Shown: positions 35,522 through 43,908 of the stretch, in pieces | Position numbering within the stretch: the stretch's first letter is position 1 | Layout: every line of letters begins with the position of its first letter | Notes under the pieces: model-generated | Seen by the model: only the letters and a program-made list of their open reading frames with translations | Told to the model about the DNA's origin: nothing | Database searches by the model: none | NCBI RefSeq assembly: GCF_000611675.1 | Contig: NZ_JATV01000007.1 | Coordinates: 111,197 to 175,196 of the forward strand | Reading direction: 5' to 3' | DNA from: Flavobacterium succinicans LMG 10402 | GTDB lineage: Bacteria > Bacteroidota > Bacteroidia > Flavobacteriales > Flavobacteriaceae | DNA: 64,000 bases | Translations under genes and position numbers: made by a program

Positions 35522-36940
35522 TTATTGTGTCTTGATCTTTTTAGACAAGTCTCCTGTTGTGATTATAGTTTCAATAGTGGCTAGTCGTTGTTCAATGATG
35601 GTGTTGATTTTGCTTACCGCGCTTTTGAATACATCATTTTCTGCTTCTAAACGCTCCGATATGGTAATTAAGCCTTCTTTGTATTGTTTTACGGATAGTA
35701 TTAGGTTATTGGAAGCTATCTTTTCTTGTTGTGAAGTAATATTGATTTTTTGATTCAAAACGGAGTAGTTTACTAGGTTGTTTTCTAGTAATAAGTTTAA
35801 TTTTTCTTTCGAATCATCTATTTGATTCTGAACTTGCTTAATGTTGATTTTGGCTTCATGTACTTTGTGTTCTCTTTCAAATCCGGCAAAAATTTCCCAT
35901 TTTAGTGCTGCTCCAATCATCCAATTATTGCTAATGGTTAGTTCGTTAAGACCTAAATACAAAGCTTCGTTAATTCCGGTTATAACAGGAGTAGTGGCTT
36001 TTGCATCAAACAGACTAGAGTAAGTAACACCTCCAAATGCACCTAGTGTGGGTAAATAAGCGCCTTTTTCTTTCTTTAACAAAAATTCATAAGCCGTTTT
36101 AAAGGACTCTAAAGCTTTAATTTCTTCTTTGTTTTCAATGCCTAAACTAATGTCTGAAAGTAGGAACGGAGACAAGGTATATATGACTTTATCAATTTCG
36201 GCTTCTGTATAACCGGTCAATTGTTCAATTTTTTTATAGACTAGTTTTCTTTTGCCTGTTAATTCTATTCTTTTAGATTCTAATTCAAGCGAAGCTAGTT
36301 TTATTTTATCTCTATCATAGGGAATGGCCAAACCTTGGGCGATAGCCTTAGAGATTCTTTTGTTCTCGGTTTCAAGTCGACGATCGCTATCGTTAATTAG
36401 ATTTTCTATGGTTTTTAAAAGGACTAGTTGGTCAAAAGTATTGATGACCTCTTTGATAATGCTGTTTTTTTCGGATTGTTGTAAGTACTCTGATCCTTTA
36501 GTTTTTGCTTTAATGGCTTTTGCAGCATTTGGAATTTGAAAACCACTAAACAGTATCGTTTTGGCCATTACACTACCATTGAAAAGGTTTCCGTAGTTGT
36601 TAAAGCTAGTTTTACCGTCAAATAGAGGATAGTTGACTATTGGTACTTGTGTAGTAGGCAAATCAACGGTTAGTTTATTGTCAAAATAAGAGTATAGCGC
36701 GCTTGCTTCAATTTTGGGAATATACTTGTTCCAGATTTCTTTTTCTTGAAGTTGTAATCTTTCAATTTCTAAAGATTTGTTTTTTAGCGCGTAATTTTTT
36801 TCTAATGCTTGATTGATGGCTTCATTTAAGCTTGTAGAAACGGTAATTTGCCCATAACTAGCCCATGTAAAGCCTAAATAAAAAAGAACGTTTTTTGTAA
36901 TCCGAAAGAGTCTTGACGGATCAAAAATCAATTTTTTCAT
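35522..36940 (-). CDS. TolC family outer-membrane efflux protein
   Basis: A protein of about 472 residues. I choose the ATG at 36940 (MKKLIFDPSRLFRITKN) because a signal-like region follows and the upstream frame extends into what looks like leader sequence. Two outer-membrane-efflux-protein repeats are present: SLNEAINQALEKNYALKN near the N-terminus and NEALYLGLNELTIS in the middle, with long helical segments typical of the periplasmic tunnel (KINIKQVQNQIDDSKEKL, QYKEGLITISERLEAEND). First gene of the three-gene efflux operon, and the one next to the divergent gene at 37107. Confidence 0.9.
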   Translation of the reverse strand: MKKLIFDPSRLFRITKNVLFYLGFTWASYGQITVSTSLNEAINQALEKNYALKNKSLEIERLQLQEKEIWNKYIPKIEASALYSYFDNKLTVDLPTTQVPIVNYPLFDGKTSFNNYGNLFNGSVMAKTILFSGFQIPNAAKAIKAKTKGSEYLQQSEKNSIIKEVINTFDQLVLLKTIENLINDSDRRLETENKRISKAIAQGLAIPYDRDKIKLASLELESKRIELTGKRKLVYKKIEQLTGYTEAEIDKVIYTLSPFLLSDISLGIENKEEIKALESFKTAYEFLLKKEKGAYLPTLGAFGGVTYSSLFDAKATTPVITGINEALYLGLNELTISNNWMIGAALKWEIFAGFEREHKVHEAKINIKQVQNQIDDSKEKLNLLLENNLVNYSVLNQKINITSQQEKIASNNLILSVKQYKEGLITISERLEAENDVFKSAVSKINTIIEQRLATIETIITTGDLSKKIKTQ

Positions 36941-37106
36941 AGTTTTTTTTTCAAATTGATATAAAAAGTGGCATTGAATTTGTTTGTTGTTCCGTAAAAT
37001 TACTAAAAATGCGAGTATTTTTTTTGTATTTAACATGGTATTTGCATTAAACCTAGGAGTGTTTTTTTTATCTTAGACATTCATAAACATTTTAAAACAT
37101 TATAAA

Positions 37107-38336
37107 ATGAAACATTTCTTCACTTTTCTTACTCTTGTCTTTGTCAGTAGTATCAGTTTTTCTGGTTATGCTCAGTATGCAGATGAGCCAGAAGCTTTGG
37201 ATTTACCGGGAGATAATTTGAATTTAGTTGCGGTTTTGGATGTTTTTCAAAAATCGAAAACATTAGAGGATTTTGAGACCGCCATCAACAATCCTGAAAC
37301 TAAAATCAATAATTTGGATTTGAATAATGATAACACAATTGACTACATTCAGGTGGTAAGTGAAAAAAAAGACAACACCCACTTTATCGTTTTGCAAATT
37401 GCTGTGAATCAAAGTCAAAAACAAGATGTTGCCGTTATTGAAGTAGAAAGAAATAAAAAAGGCGAAATTATTGTTCAAATTATTGGTGATGAGGAATTGT
37501 ATGGCAAAAATTACATTGTAGAGCCAAACGATGTCTCGCAAAGGTTGGATACCCCTAATCCTGGGTATACAGGGAATAGCACTACAATTATCAACAATAC
37601 AACGAATAACTATTCTTCTGATTCGGGTACCACGGTGAGTGCTTGGCCAGTAATTATCCATTTGTTTTCACCATTTTTCATTGCATGGCATTCTCCTTGG
37701 CGATGGGGTTATTATCCTTCGTATTGGAGACCTTGGAGACCAGTATATTATTACGATTATTGGGGGTATCACAGACGTTATCATAATCATTATTATTATC
37801 GTCGTACAGCTATACTTAGGGCGCCATACTATCGCACCTATTATTCCAATCGTAGAGTATATTCACCTATTGTAGTCAATAACCGTGTCAATGGTTTATA
37901 TCGATCTACTTACAATGGCAAGGTGTATAAAAAACCGGTTTATCCGGGTGTTCGTCCTAGTGGTTCTAATCGACCTACAGCCAATCGACCTACTACGTTG
38001 CCGTCTAACACAGGAAATAGACCTTCTGGCTCAAATACTGGAACGAATCGCCCAGGAACCAATCGCCCTACTACGTTGCCGTCTACTGGCACGAACAGAC
38101 CTACTGCTCCTAATACAGGAGCAAATCGTCCCGTTACTTTACCGTCCAATCAAAATACGGGTTCTACTAGACCGGTAAGTCCAAGTACAAGACCGAGTAC
38201 TCCTTCTACTAGGCCTACCACTAGACCCGCTAGTTCTTCTAGTCGTCCAGTAACTAGACCCGCAGCTAGACCGGCATCAAATCCTGTTTCTCGACCAGCT
38301 GGAGGTAATAGGGCAAATGCAAGAGGGAATAATTGA
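37107..38336 (+). CDS. Secreted protein with Trp/Tyr-rich segment and Arg-Pro repeat tail
   Basis: A 409-residue protein with a signal peptide (FFTFLTLVFVSSISFSGYAQ). Residues 25-150 form a globular region with an EF-like loop (LDLNNDNTIDYIQVV). Residues about 175-260 are extraordinarily rich in Trp, Tyr, Arg and His (SPWRWGYYPSYWRPWRPVYY, YHNHYYYRRT). The last 130 residues are low complexity built on NRPTTLPS, RPSTPSTRP and similar units ending in GNRANARGNN. I do not recognise a characterised family; similar proteins occur in Bacteroidota. Disordered RP-rich tails suggest cell-wall or surface binding. Expression start signals lie in the 166-base divergent region shared with TolC. Confidence 0.82.
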   Translation: MKHFFTFLTLVFVSSISFSGYAQYADEPEALDLPGDNLNLVAVLDVFQKSKTLEDFETAINNPETKINNLDLNNDNTIDYIQVVSEKKDNTHFIVLQIAVNQSQKQDVAVIEVERNKKGEIIVQIIGDEELYGKNYIVEPNDVSQRLDTPNPGYTGNSTTIINNTTNNYSSDSGTTVSAWPVIIHLFSPFFIAWHSPWRWGYYPSYWRPWRPVYYYDYWGYHRRYHNHYYYRRTAILRAPYYRTYYSNRRVYSPIVVNNRVNGLYRSTYNGKVYKKPVYPGVRPSGSNRPTANRPTTLPSNTGNRPSGSNTGTNRPGTNRPTTLPSTGTNRPTAPNTGANRPVTLPSNQNTGSTRPVSPSTRPSTPSTRPTTRPASSSSRPVTRPAARPASNPVSRPAGGNRANARGNN

Positions 38337-38445
38337 TTTAGATCTTGAAATGGTTGTTTTTTTTCCAATGCAAAAAGATTTAAAATTTATTTTTAATGAA
38401 ATGCAGTAGGAGTAAGTTGTAACTATTAATTTGAATTAGTAGAAA

Positions 38446-38473
38446 TTGATATCGAGTTTATTTTGTAAATTTG
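38446..38473 (+). promoter_or_regulatory. Bacteroidota-type promoter for the PPIase gene
   Basis: TTG (38446-38448) is followed by 17 bases and TAAATTTG (38466-38473). The start codon follows 23 bases later, which fits a short leader. Confidence 0.65.
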
Positions 38474-38496
38474 CTGCTCAATAAAAAAAAAGAATA

Positions 38497-39429
38497 ATGG
38501 AAAACGGAATATACGCTAAATTTAATACCTCAAAAGGTGAAATTCTAGTAAAATTAACGCATGACTTAACTCCAGGAACCGTAGGTAACTTTGTTGCCTT
38601 GGCAGAGGGAAACATGGAAAATAAAGTAAAGCCTCAAGGCGTAAAATACTATGATGGTTTGTCTTTTCACCGTGTAATTCCTGATTTTATGATCCAAGGT
38701 GGTTGTCCACAAGGTACGGGTACAGGGGATCCAGGGTATAAATTTGATGATGAGTTTCATCCTTCATTAAAACATGATCGTCCAGGGGTTTTGTCTATGG
38801 CTAATGCTGGGCCAGGTACTAATGGTTCTCAGTTTTTTATTACACACGTTCCGACAAGTTGGTTGGATAATAAACATACCGTATTTGGTCATGTAATAGA
38901 AGGTCAGTCTGTTGTGGATGCAGTAGCTCAAGGTGATCAACTAGAGACTTTAGAGATTATTCGTGTTGGGGATGAGGCTAAAAACTGGAATGCAATCGAA
39001 GCGTTTATTAGTTTAAAAGGAACAAGAATGCAACGTGAAGCAGCTTTGAAAGCCGAAGCAGAAGCGAAAATGGAGCAATTAGCTGCTGGTTTTGAGAAAA
39101 CAGCTAGTGGATTGCGTTACCAATTCATTCAAAGAGGTTCTGGAAAAAAAGCCGAAAACGGAAAAACGGTAGCGGTACACTATGAAGGTTCTCTTGAAAA
39201 TGGAAAAGTTTTTGATTCATCTTACCCAAGAAAAAAACCAATCGAATTTCGTTTAGGTCAAGGACAAGTAATTGAAGGCTGGGACGAAGGTATTGCTTTG
39301 TTGCAAGTAGGTGATAAAGCTCGTTTTGTAATTCCGTCTGATTTGGCTTACGGACCAAGTGGAGCAGGAGGTGTAATACCACCACACGCTACTTTGATCT
39401 TTGACGTAGAATTGATGGACGTGAAATAA
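38497..39429 (+). CDS. Cyclophilin-FKBP fusion peptidyl-prolyl isomerase
   Basis: A 310-residue protein that joins two unrelated proline isomerase folds. Residues 1-165 are cyclophilin: [20 protein letters not shown] with the catalytic Arg, [13 protein letters not shown] and the segment [15 protein letters not shown] helical linker of about 45 residues ([20 protein letters not shown]) follows. Residues about 215-310 are [39 protein letters not shown] and [18 protein letters not shown]. There is no signal peptide, so it is cytoplasmic. Both active sites look complete. It probably assists folding of newly made proteins; a single gene with its own promoter. Confidence 0.93.
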   Translation: MENGIYAKFNTSKGEILVKLTHDLTPGTVGNFVALAEGNMENKVKPQGVKYYDGLSFHRVIPDFMIQGGCPQGTGTGDPGYKFDDEFHPSLKHDRPGVLSMANAGPGTNGSQFFITHVPTSWLDNKHTVFGHVIEGQSVVDAVAQGDQLETLEIIRVGDEAKNWNAIEAFISLKGTRMQREAALKAEAEAKMEQLAAGFEKTASGLRYQFIQRGSGKKAENGKTVAVHYEGSLENGKVFDSSYPRKKPIEFRLGQGQVIEGWDEGIALLQVGDKARFVIPSDLAYGPSGAGGVIPPHATLIFDVELMDVK

Positions 39430-39479
39430 TAGTTTTTATTCTACTTCTTATAAGTAATCAGTTCATCTGATATAAATTA

Positions 39480-39516
39480 GAAATCTCAAAGCAGTACTGT
39501 TTTGAGATTTTTTTTG
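39480..39516 (+). terminator. Intrinsic terminator of the PPIase gene
   Basis: The arms AAATCTCAAA and TTTGAGATTT enclose GCAGTACTGT and are followed by T residues. Confidence 0.85.
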
Positions 39517-39546
39517 TAGTATTGATTATTATAAAAATAAGAGGTT

Positions 39547-39900
39547 ATGAATTTTGAAAATCAAACACCGCTCAATTGGCAGGAATTTGAACGGGTAGAA
39601 ATGAGGGTAGCTACAGTGATAGATGTCCTTGATTTTCCTGAAGCCAAAAAACCAGCGTATCAACTTATTCTTGATTTTGGTACTGAATTAGGTATTAGGA
39701 GATCTTCGGCGCAAATTACGATGCGTTACCAAAAAAAGGATTTGGTAGGACGACAAGTTGTTGCAGTGGTTAACTTTCCCAAAAAACAAATTGGTAAGTT
39801 TATGAGCGAATGTTTGGTTTTGGGGGCTGTAGGAAACTCAGGTGATGTGGTGTTATTAGCTCTGGATTTTAAAGTGGAGAATGGTTTGAGAATTTTGTAA
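39547..39900 (+). CDS. CsaA-like tRNA-binding domain protein
   Basis: A 117-residue single-domain OB-fold protein. It has FERVEMRVATVIDVLDFPEA, DFGTELGIRRSSAQITMRY and GRQVVAVVNFPKKQIGKFMS, the pattern of the EMAP-II/CsaA tRNA-binding domain also fused to methionyl- and phenylalanyl-tRNA synthetases. CsaA of Bacillus acts as an export-linked chaperone, so tRNA binding is known for the fold but not proven for this protein. The last 32 bases of the gene overlap, in opposite direction, the last codons of the alpha/beta hydrolase gene. I see no clear stem-loop between them. Confidence 0.9.
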   Translation: MNFENQTPLNWQEFERVEMRVATVIDVLDFPEAKKPAYQLILDFGTELGIRRSSAQITMRYQKKDLVGRQVVAVVNFPKKQIGKFMSECLVLGAVGNSGDVVLLALDFKVENGLRIL

Positions 39901-40441
39901 TGGCCATTTCAGTCAAGCGGAAGGCTATGTTTTTGCCTTCTTCCCAATCGCCTAAGTTAGAATCTGAGTTAATGTGGCCTTTCTTTCCTATGTTAATAAA
40001 TTCACTGTCCCAAGTACTAGCAAGTTGTTTGGCTCGGGGTAAGGTCATGTAAGGATCATTTTCGCTACCAACTACAATTGTAGGAAATGGCATTTTTTCT
40101 CTTGGAATGGGAGCGAAGTTCCAAATTATTTCAGGCGTATGATTTACAGATTCAACATCGGCCGGTGCTACTAGTAATGCTCCGATGATGTTGGGATGCT
40201 GGTATTTTTGAGTCCAATGCGCTACTAAAATTGTAGACAAACTGTGTGCAATAAGAATTGTAGGATGTTCCAAAGTTTGAAGGGTTTGGTTAAGCCGATC
40301 CAGCCATTCGTCGAGCTGAGGTTTATCCCAATTGTCCTGTTTTATTTTGGTGGTATTTGGTAGCTGTTTGAGCCAATAGCTTTGCCAATGTTGTGGTCCT
40401 GAGTCGCCAAGGCCTGAGAGTATTAGAAAATGTGGTATCAT
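39869..40441 (-). CDS. RBBP9/YdeN family alpha/beta hydrolase
   Basis: A 190-residue protein. It starts with FLILSGLGDSGPQHWQSYWL, which is the family signature (GxGxSxPxHW), followed by a nucleophile Ser in ILIAHSLSTILVAHW and an acid in VGSENDPYMTL; the terminal His is in IGKKGHINSD. So the Ser-Asp-His triad is present and activity is likely. Substrate unknown. The start codon overlaps the stop of the upstream hydrolase by four bases (ATGA), so the two are probably co-translated. Its 3' end overlaps the convergent tRNA-binding gene by 32 bases. Confidence 0.9.
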   Translation of the reverse strand: MIPHFLILSGLGDSGPQHWQSYWLKQLPNTTKIKQDNWDKPQLDEWLDRLNQTLQTLEHPTILIAHSLSTILVAHWTQKYQHPNIIGALLVAPADVESVNHTPEIIWNFAPIPREKMPFPTIVVGSENDPYMTLPRAKQLASTWDSEFINIGKKGHINSDSNLGDWEEGKNIAFRLTEMAITKFSNHSPL

Positions 40442-41268
40442 TTGGTTTGAGATAGGAATTGACTTCTTTTGTTGATTTCTTTAATGACCAAGGGTAGTGC
40501 AGGTTCTATCATGCCGTGATCGTATCCATCCAGTTCGTATAGTGTGGTGGCGGTGTGGCCTTTGATCTTCATCATGCGCATCATGTAAGCGTTTTCTTCG
40601 TAGCGGCCTAGCAGTTCTAATTCGCGATCACCTGTAATCAATAGTAAAAGTGGTGCGTCTGCTCGAACATGATAAAGAGGAGCGAATTCATCAATAAGTG
40701 GTTGTGTTTCGGGTATGCCTCTCTCTTTTCGGTTTTCGAAGTGGGTGATGACTTGGCCACTAAGTGGAATAAGCCCTGCGATTTTGTTGGCATCTATGTT
40801 GTGTGCTTGGAGCCATTTTTTATCTAAGCCTGTCATCATGGCTAAATAGCCTCCTGCAGAATGTCCTGAAACAAATAATAGTGCGTTGTTTCCGCCATAT
40901 TTCTCAATGTTTTTGAAAGTCCATGCTATTGCTGCTGCGGCATCTTCAATGCAATTTTTGACTTTTACTTTAGGGGAAAGACGATAGTTTACGCCAATAA
41001 TTGCGAACCCTTTTTCTTTTAAGCCTGCTAAAATTTCTTTATTTCCCCCCGTTAACCCGCCGCCATGAAACCAAATAAGGGTAGCGAAATTTTTGGTGTT
41101 CTTGGGGTAATACAAGTCCAATACACATCTTTCTTTGAGGTAGGTATCTTGTTTAGTGTTGTATTCGGGGTAATAGGGAAGATTGTTGATTTGAACGTAT
41201 TCGGTTTTTTGGGCCCAGTTGGCGGAATAAATTAATAGTGATAGGAGTAGTACAAGTGTTTTTTTCAT
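40438..41268 (-). CDS. Alpha/beta hydrolase (carboxylesterase type), secreted
   Basis: A 276-residue enzyme with a signal peptide (MKKTLVLLLSLLIYSANWAQ). The oxyanion motif is TLIWFHGGGLTGGN (HGGG), the nucleophile Ser is in VSGHSAGGYLAMMTG, and downstream TGDREL and DHGMIEP give the acid and His. This is the hormone-sensitive-lipase-like group of esterases. The protein is exported to the periplasm or beyond; the substrate is unknown. The downstream RBBP9-like hydrolase overlaps by four bases. Its promoter lies in the 60 bases before the REP-like element at 41349. Confidence 0.9.
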   Translation of the reverse strand: MKKTLVLLLSLLIYSANWAQKTEYVQINNLPYYPEYNTKQDTYLKERCVLDLYYPKNTKNFATLIWFHGGGLTGGNKEILAGLKEKGFAIIGVNYRLSPKVKVKNCIEDAAAAIAWTFKNIEKYGGNNALLFVSGHSAGGYLAMMTGLDKKWLQAHNIDANKIAGLIPLSGQVITHFENRKERGIPETQPLIDEFAPLYHVRADAPLLLLITGDRELELLGRYEENAYMMRMMKIKGHTATTLYELDGYDHGMIEPALPLVIKEINKRSQFLSQTK

Positions 41269-41348
41269 GCTGTTTTTTTTAAAACCTAAATATACTCAAT
41301 TTTGTGTTTTTATGGAGTTAAAAAGTTATGAAAAAGAGGGTTTCTTTT

Positions 41349-41422
41349 ATAGCCCTGATGGGAACGGCATCCTTGCTTGGCGGGGTTCGCCGAGCAAGAT
41401 ATAGTGTACAGCAGGAGGGATT
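41349..41422. repeat. REP-like palindromic element
   Basis: A perfect 11-bp stem (one G-T pair) joins CTTGCTTGGCG (41372-41382) and CGCCGAGCAAG (41388-41398) around a GGGTT loop. It is flanked by AGCCCTGATGGGAACGGCAT on the left and GATATAGTGTACAGCAGGA on the right; CCTG and CAGG in these flanks can also pair. The GC content is far above the surrounding DNA. I recall closely similar blocks repeated between genes in other Flavobacterium genomes; this cannot be verified here. An open frame of 68 codons over it is judged spurious. Confidence 0.65.
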
Positions 41423-41454
41423 GTCTGGTAAAAAAGGGTTGAGGTGCTTCAAAA

Positions 41455-41487
41455 AAAAAGTCCAAAAATCAAATGACTTTTGGACTC
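41455..41487 (-). terminator. Intrinsic terminator of the PUR-family gene
   Basis: The arms AGTCCAAAA and TTTTGGACT form a hairpin; on the minus strand it is followed by TTTTTTTTT. It begins about 20 bases past the gene's stop codon. Confidence 0.85.
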
Positions 41488-41505
41488 GTTTTGTAGTTTG
41501 TTTTC

Positions 41506-41886
41506 TTAAATGTCGTCAAAATCGATATCGGTAAAGCTGGATACTTTTGGAGTGGTTTCAAGCTCTGTTGTCTCGGTATTGAATTCGCGTTTAAAATCTT
41601 TTTGATGTCTTTCAGAAATTACCTCTTCGCCTTTATGGTTCAAAATGTATGAAGTCATATCGCCTAAAATTTCTTCAAAAGCAGCAAAATCTTCTTTGTA
41701 TAAGTAAATTTTGTGTTTTTTGAAGTGGAAAGACCCATCTTCTTCGGTGAATTTTTTGCTTTCGGTAATGGTAATGTAGTAATCGTCTGCCTTGGTGGCT
41801 CTTACGTCAAAAAAGTAGGTTCTTCTTCCAGCGCGAAGCACTTTAGAGTAAATTTCTTCTTTTTCTAGCATGTCATTTTCTCTCAT
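41506..41886 (-). CDS. PUR-family DNA/RNA-binding protein (DUF3276)
   Basis: A protein of about 126 residues. The start at 41886 gives MRENDMLEKEEIYSKVLRAG, as in other family members; an ATG-like codon 33 bases further upstream is not favoured. The single PUR repeat is visible as VLRAGRRTYFFDVRATKADD, YYITITESKKFTEEDGSFHF and KHKIYLYKEDFAAFEEILGD. The PUR fold binds purine-rich single-stranded nucleic acid; bacterial members dimerise. The acidic tail (about 30 residues, ending FTDIDFDDI) is poorly conserved. Role in cells is not established. Confidence 0.92.
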   Translation of the reverse strand: MRENDMLEKEEIYSKVLRAGRRTYFFDVRATKADDYYITITESKKFTEEDGSFHFKKHKIYLYKEDFAAFEEILGDMTSYILNHKGEEVISERHQKDFKREFNTETTELETTPKVSSFTDIDFDDI

Positions 41887-41950
41887 AATTCTTTCGATCC
41901 TTTTATTAATAGTAATCAAAAATGATAAAAAATTATCTATTTAGCAACAT

Positions 41951-43729
41951 TTAGAGTAATTCTTTTTCTGAAAGTTGTTTTAAATATAGGGCTGCATAAT
42001 AGCCTTCTTGGTTTATTAATTGATTATGAGTTCCTTGTTGTATGATTTTGCCGTTTTCAAGGATGATAATTTTGTCGGCATTTTTGGCTGACGAAATGCG
42101 GTGACTTACCACAATGGTGGTTTTGTCTTTGCAAATTTCGAATAAATTATTAAGGATCGCTTCTTCCGTTTCGGTGTCAACGGCAGATAAGCAATCGTCA
42201 AACAATAATATTTCTGGATTTTTAATGATGGCTCTAGCAATAGATACACGTTGTTTTTGTCCGCCCGAGAGTGTGATGCCTCGCTCTCCAAGAACGGTGT
42301 CATATCCTTTGTTGAAGCCTTCAATATTATCATGAACTACCGCGTTTTTCGCGGCTTGGAATACCTCGTTGTCAGATGCGTTTTCTTTACCAAATTTAAT
42401 GTTGTTTTTGATGCTGTCAGAGAAAAGGAAGGCGTCTTGAGGTACAATTCCGATACTGTTTCTAAGATCGAATAAGTTCAATTGACTGATTTCTTTTCCG
42501 TCTATTTTGAGTTGTCCATTGGTTACGTCGTACATTCGAGAAATCAAGGCTAGTACTGTTGACTTTCCGGAACCGGTGTTACCTAAAATGGCAAGTGTTT
42601 CTCCTTTTTTTACGGTAAATGAAATGTTTTGTAAGGCTTCGATATTGGTGTCTTGATAGGTGTAGCTTACATTTTCGAAAGCAATATGGCCTTCTATTTT
42701 GCTATCGTTTTCGTTTTTATTTTGAATGTCTGGAACGATTTTTAAGAACTCGTTGAGTCTTTTTTGAGAAGCTTCGGCTTCTTGTACCATGGATGAAACC
42801 CATCCTAAAGAGGCTACCGGCCAAGTAAGCATGTTGACATATAGTATAAATTCGGCTATTGTTCCGATGCTTTTTATGGTGCCATCTATGTACAACATTC
42901 CTCCAAAATAAATAACAGCCAAGTTGCTAACGCCAATTAGTGCTAGCATTAAAGGGCCAAATAAGGATTGCGTACGTGCGAGATTCAAGCTTTTGCTTTT
43001 GCTTTCTTCTGCAAGATCCACTAGGTTGTTTTGTTGTTGGTTTTCTAGGGAATAGGCTTTGATGACGCGTATGCCTGAGAATATTTCTTGCGTAAAGCTG
43101 GAGATTTTGGATAAATATTGCTGAAAAATAGTACTTCTTTTATTGATTTCCGAGCTTACTTTAAAAATGGCATAAGATAAAAGTGGTAATGGTAATAAGG
43201 TGTATAGCGTAAGCGTGGGCGAAACGTTGTACATATAAGCGATCACGATAGCAAAACGAATAAAAGTATTGATCGAGTACATTACCGCTGGGCCAACATA
43301 CATTCGTACTTTGGAGACATCTTCGCTAATACGGTTCATTAAATCGCCGGTGCGGTTTTGTTTGTAGAAGTTTTGGGATAGGTTTTCATATTGACGAAAC
43401 ACCTCGTTTTTTAAATCAAATTCGATATGGCGGGACATTACAATTAAAGTTTGACGCATTAAAAAGGTCAAAAATCCCGCAATGATCGTGGTGGCAATGA
43501 TCAGCAGCACATTGTGAATGAGTTCTTCTTTGAAATCACGAATAACCAGTGTAGAGGCTTTTTCAATACTAGAAAGTTGATCAAATTTTTCAATGGCTTC
43601 TAAAGAACTACTGATTAGTTTGGGAGTAAACAATGAAAAAATCTGTGCTACTATTGTAATAACTATTCCAAGTGAAAAGCTGTATTTGTATTTTAAAAAG
43701 TACTTGTCTAAATAACGTAATTCTTTCAT
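41951..43729 (-). CDS. ABC transporter, fused permease and ATPase
   Basis: A 592-residue half-exporter. Six membrane helices occupy about residues 15-320 (FSLGIVITIVAQIFSLF, LLIIATTIIAGFLTFLM, LMLALIGVSNLAVIYFGGML). The ATPase domain shows Walker A ILGNTGSGKSTVLALISR, signature LSGGQKQRVSIARAI, Walker B ILLFDDCLSAVDTE and H-loop VVSHRISS. The Walker B ends DDC instead of the usual DEA/DEP: the catalytic Glu is replaced by Asp, as in the degenerate site of several heterodimeric ABC exporters (for example the BmrC/TM287 side). A heterodimer partner is not adjacent. Cargo unknown. Confidence 0.9.
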   Translation of the reverse strand: MKELRYLDKYFLKYKYSFSLGIVITIVAQIFSLFTPKLISSSLEAIEKFDQLSSIEKASTLVIRDFKEELIHNVLLIIATTIIAGFLTFLMRQTLIVMSRHIEFDLKNEVFRQYENLSQNFYKQNRTGDLMNRISEDVSKVRMYVGPAVMYSINTFIRFAIVIAYMYNVSPTLTLYTLLPLPLLSYAIFKVSSEINKRSTIFQQYLSKISSFTQEIFSGIRVIKAYSLENQQQNNLVDLAEESKSKSLNLARTQSLFGPLMLALIGVSNLAVIYFGGMLYIDGTIKSIGTIAEFILYVNMLTWPVASLGWVSSMVQEAEASQKRLNEFLKIVPDIQNKNENDSKIEGHIAFENVSYTYQDTNIEALQNISFTVKKGETLAILGNTGSGKSTVLALISRMYDVTNGQLKIDGKEISQLNLFDLRNSIGIVPQDAFLFSDSIKNNIKFGKENASDNEVFQAAKNAVVHDNIEGFNKGYDTVLGERGITLSGGQKQRVSIARAIIKNPEILLFDDCLSAVDTETEEAILNNLFEICKDKTTIVVSHRISSAKNADKIIILENGKIIQQGTHNQLINQEGYYAALYLKQLSEKELL

Positions 43730-43908
43730 TTTTATAAGGTGCTGTCTGAATGTTTTTTGATAATAAAAAGAAGTTTATGAAAGTTTTGAAGGATTTATAA
43801 TTATGATATATTTAAAATGTAGCTATAAAATTAGGTTATGTTTAATTATTTTATATTTTTGAATCGAAATTTTATCATATTTATAAAATCAAAAAAAACA
43901 ACTTTCTT

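Noticed and set aside
37885..38178. Frames on both strands in the Arg-Pro repeat region
   Set aside because: Low-complexity coding DNA keeps other frames open; the main frame has a signal peptide and continues from a globular domain.
41349..41422. Hammerhead-like ribozyme, suggested by CCTGATGGGAACGG
   Set aside because: The core needs CUGAUGA and GAAA between three helices; only a partial match is present.
41328..41534. 68-codon open frame starting MKKRVSFIALMG
   Set aside because: It lies across a palindromic intergenic element and a terminator and runs into the 3' end of the PUR-family gene. The apparent signal-like start is followed by no meaningful protein.
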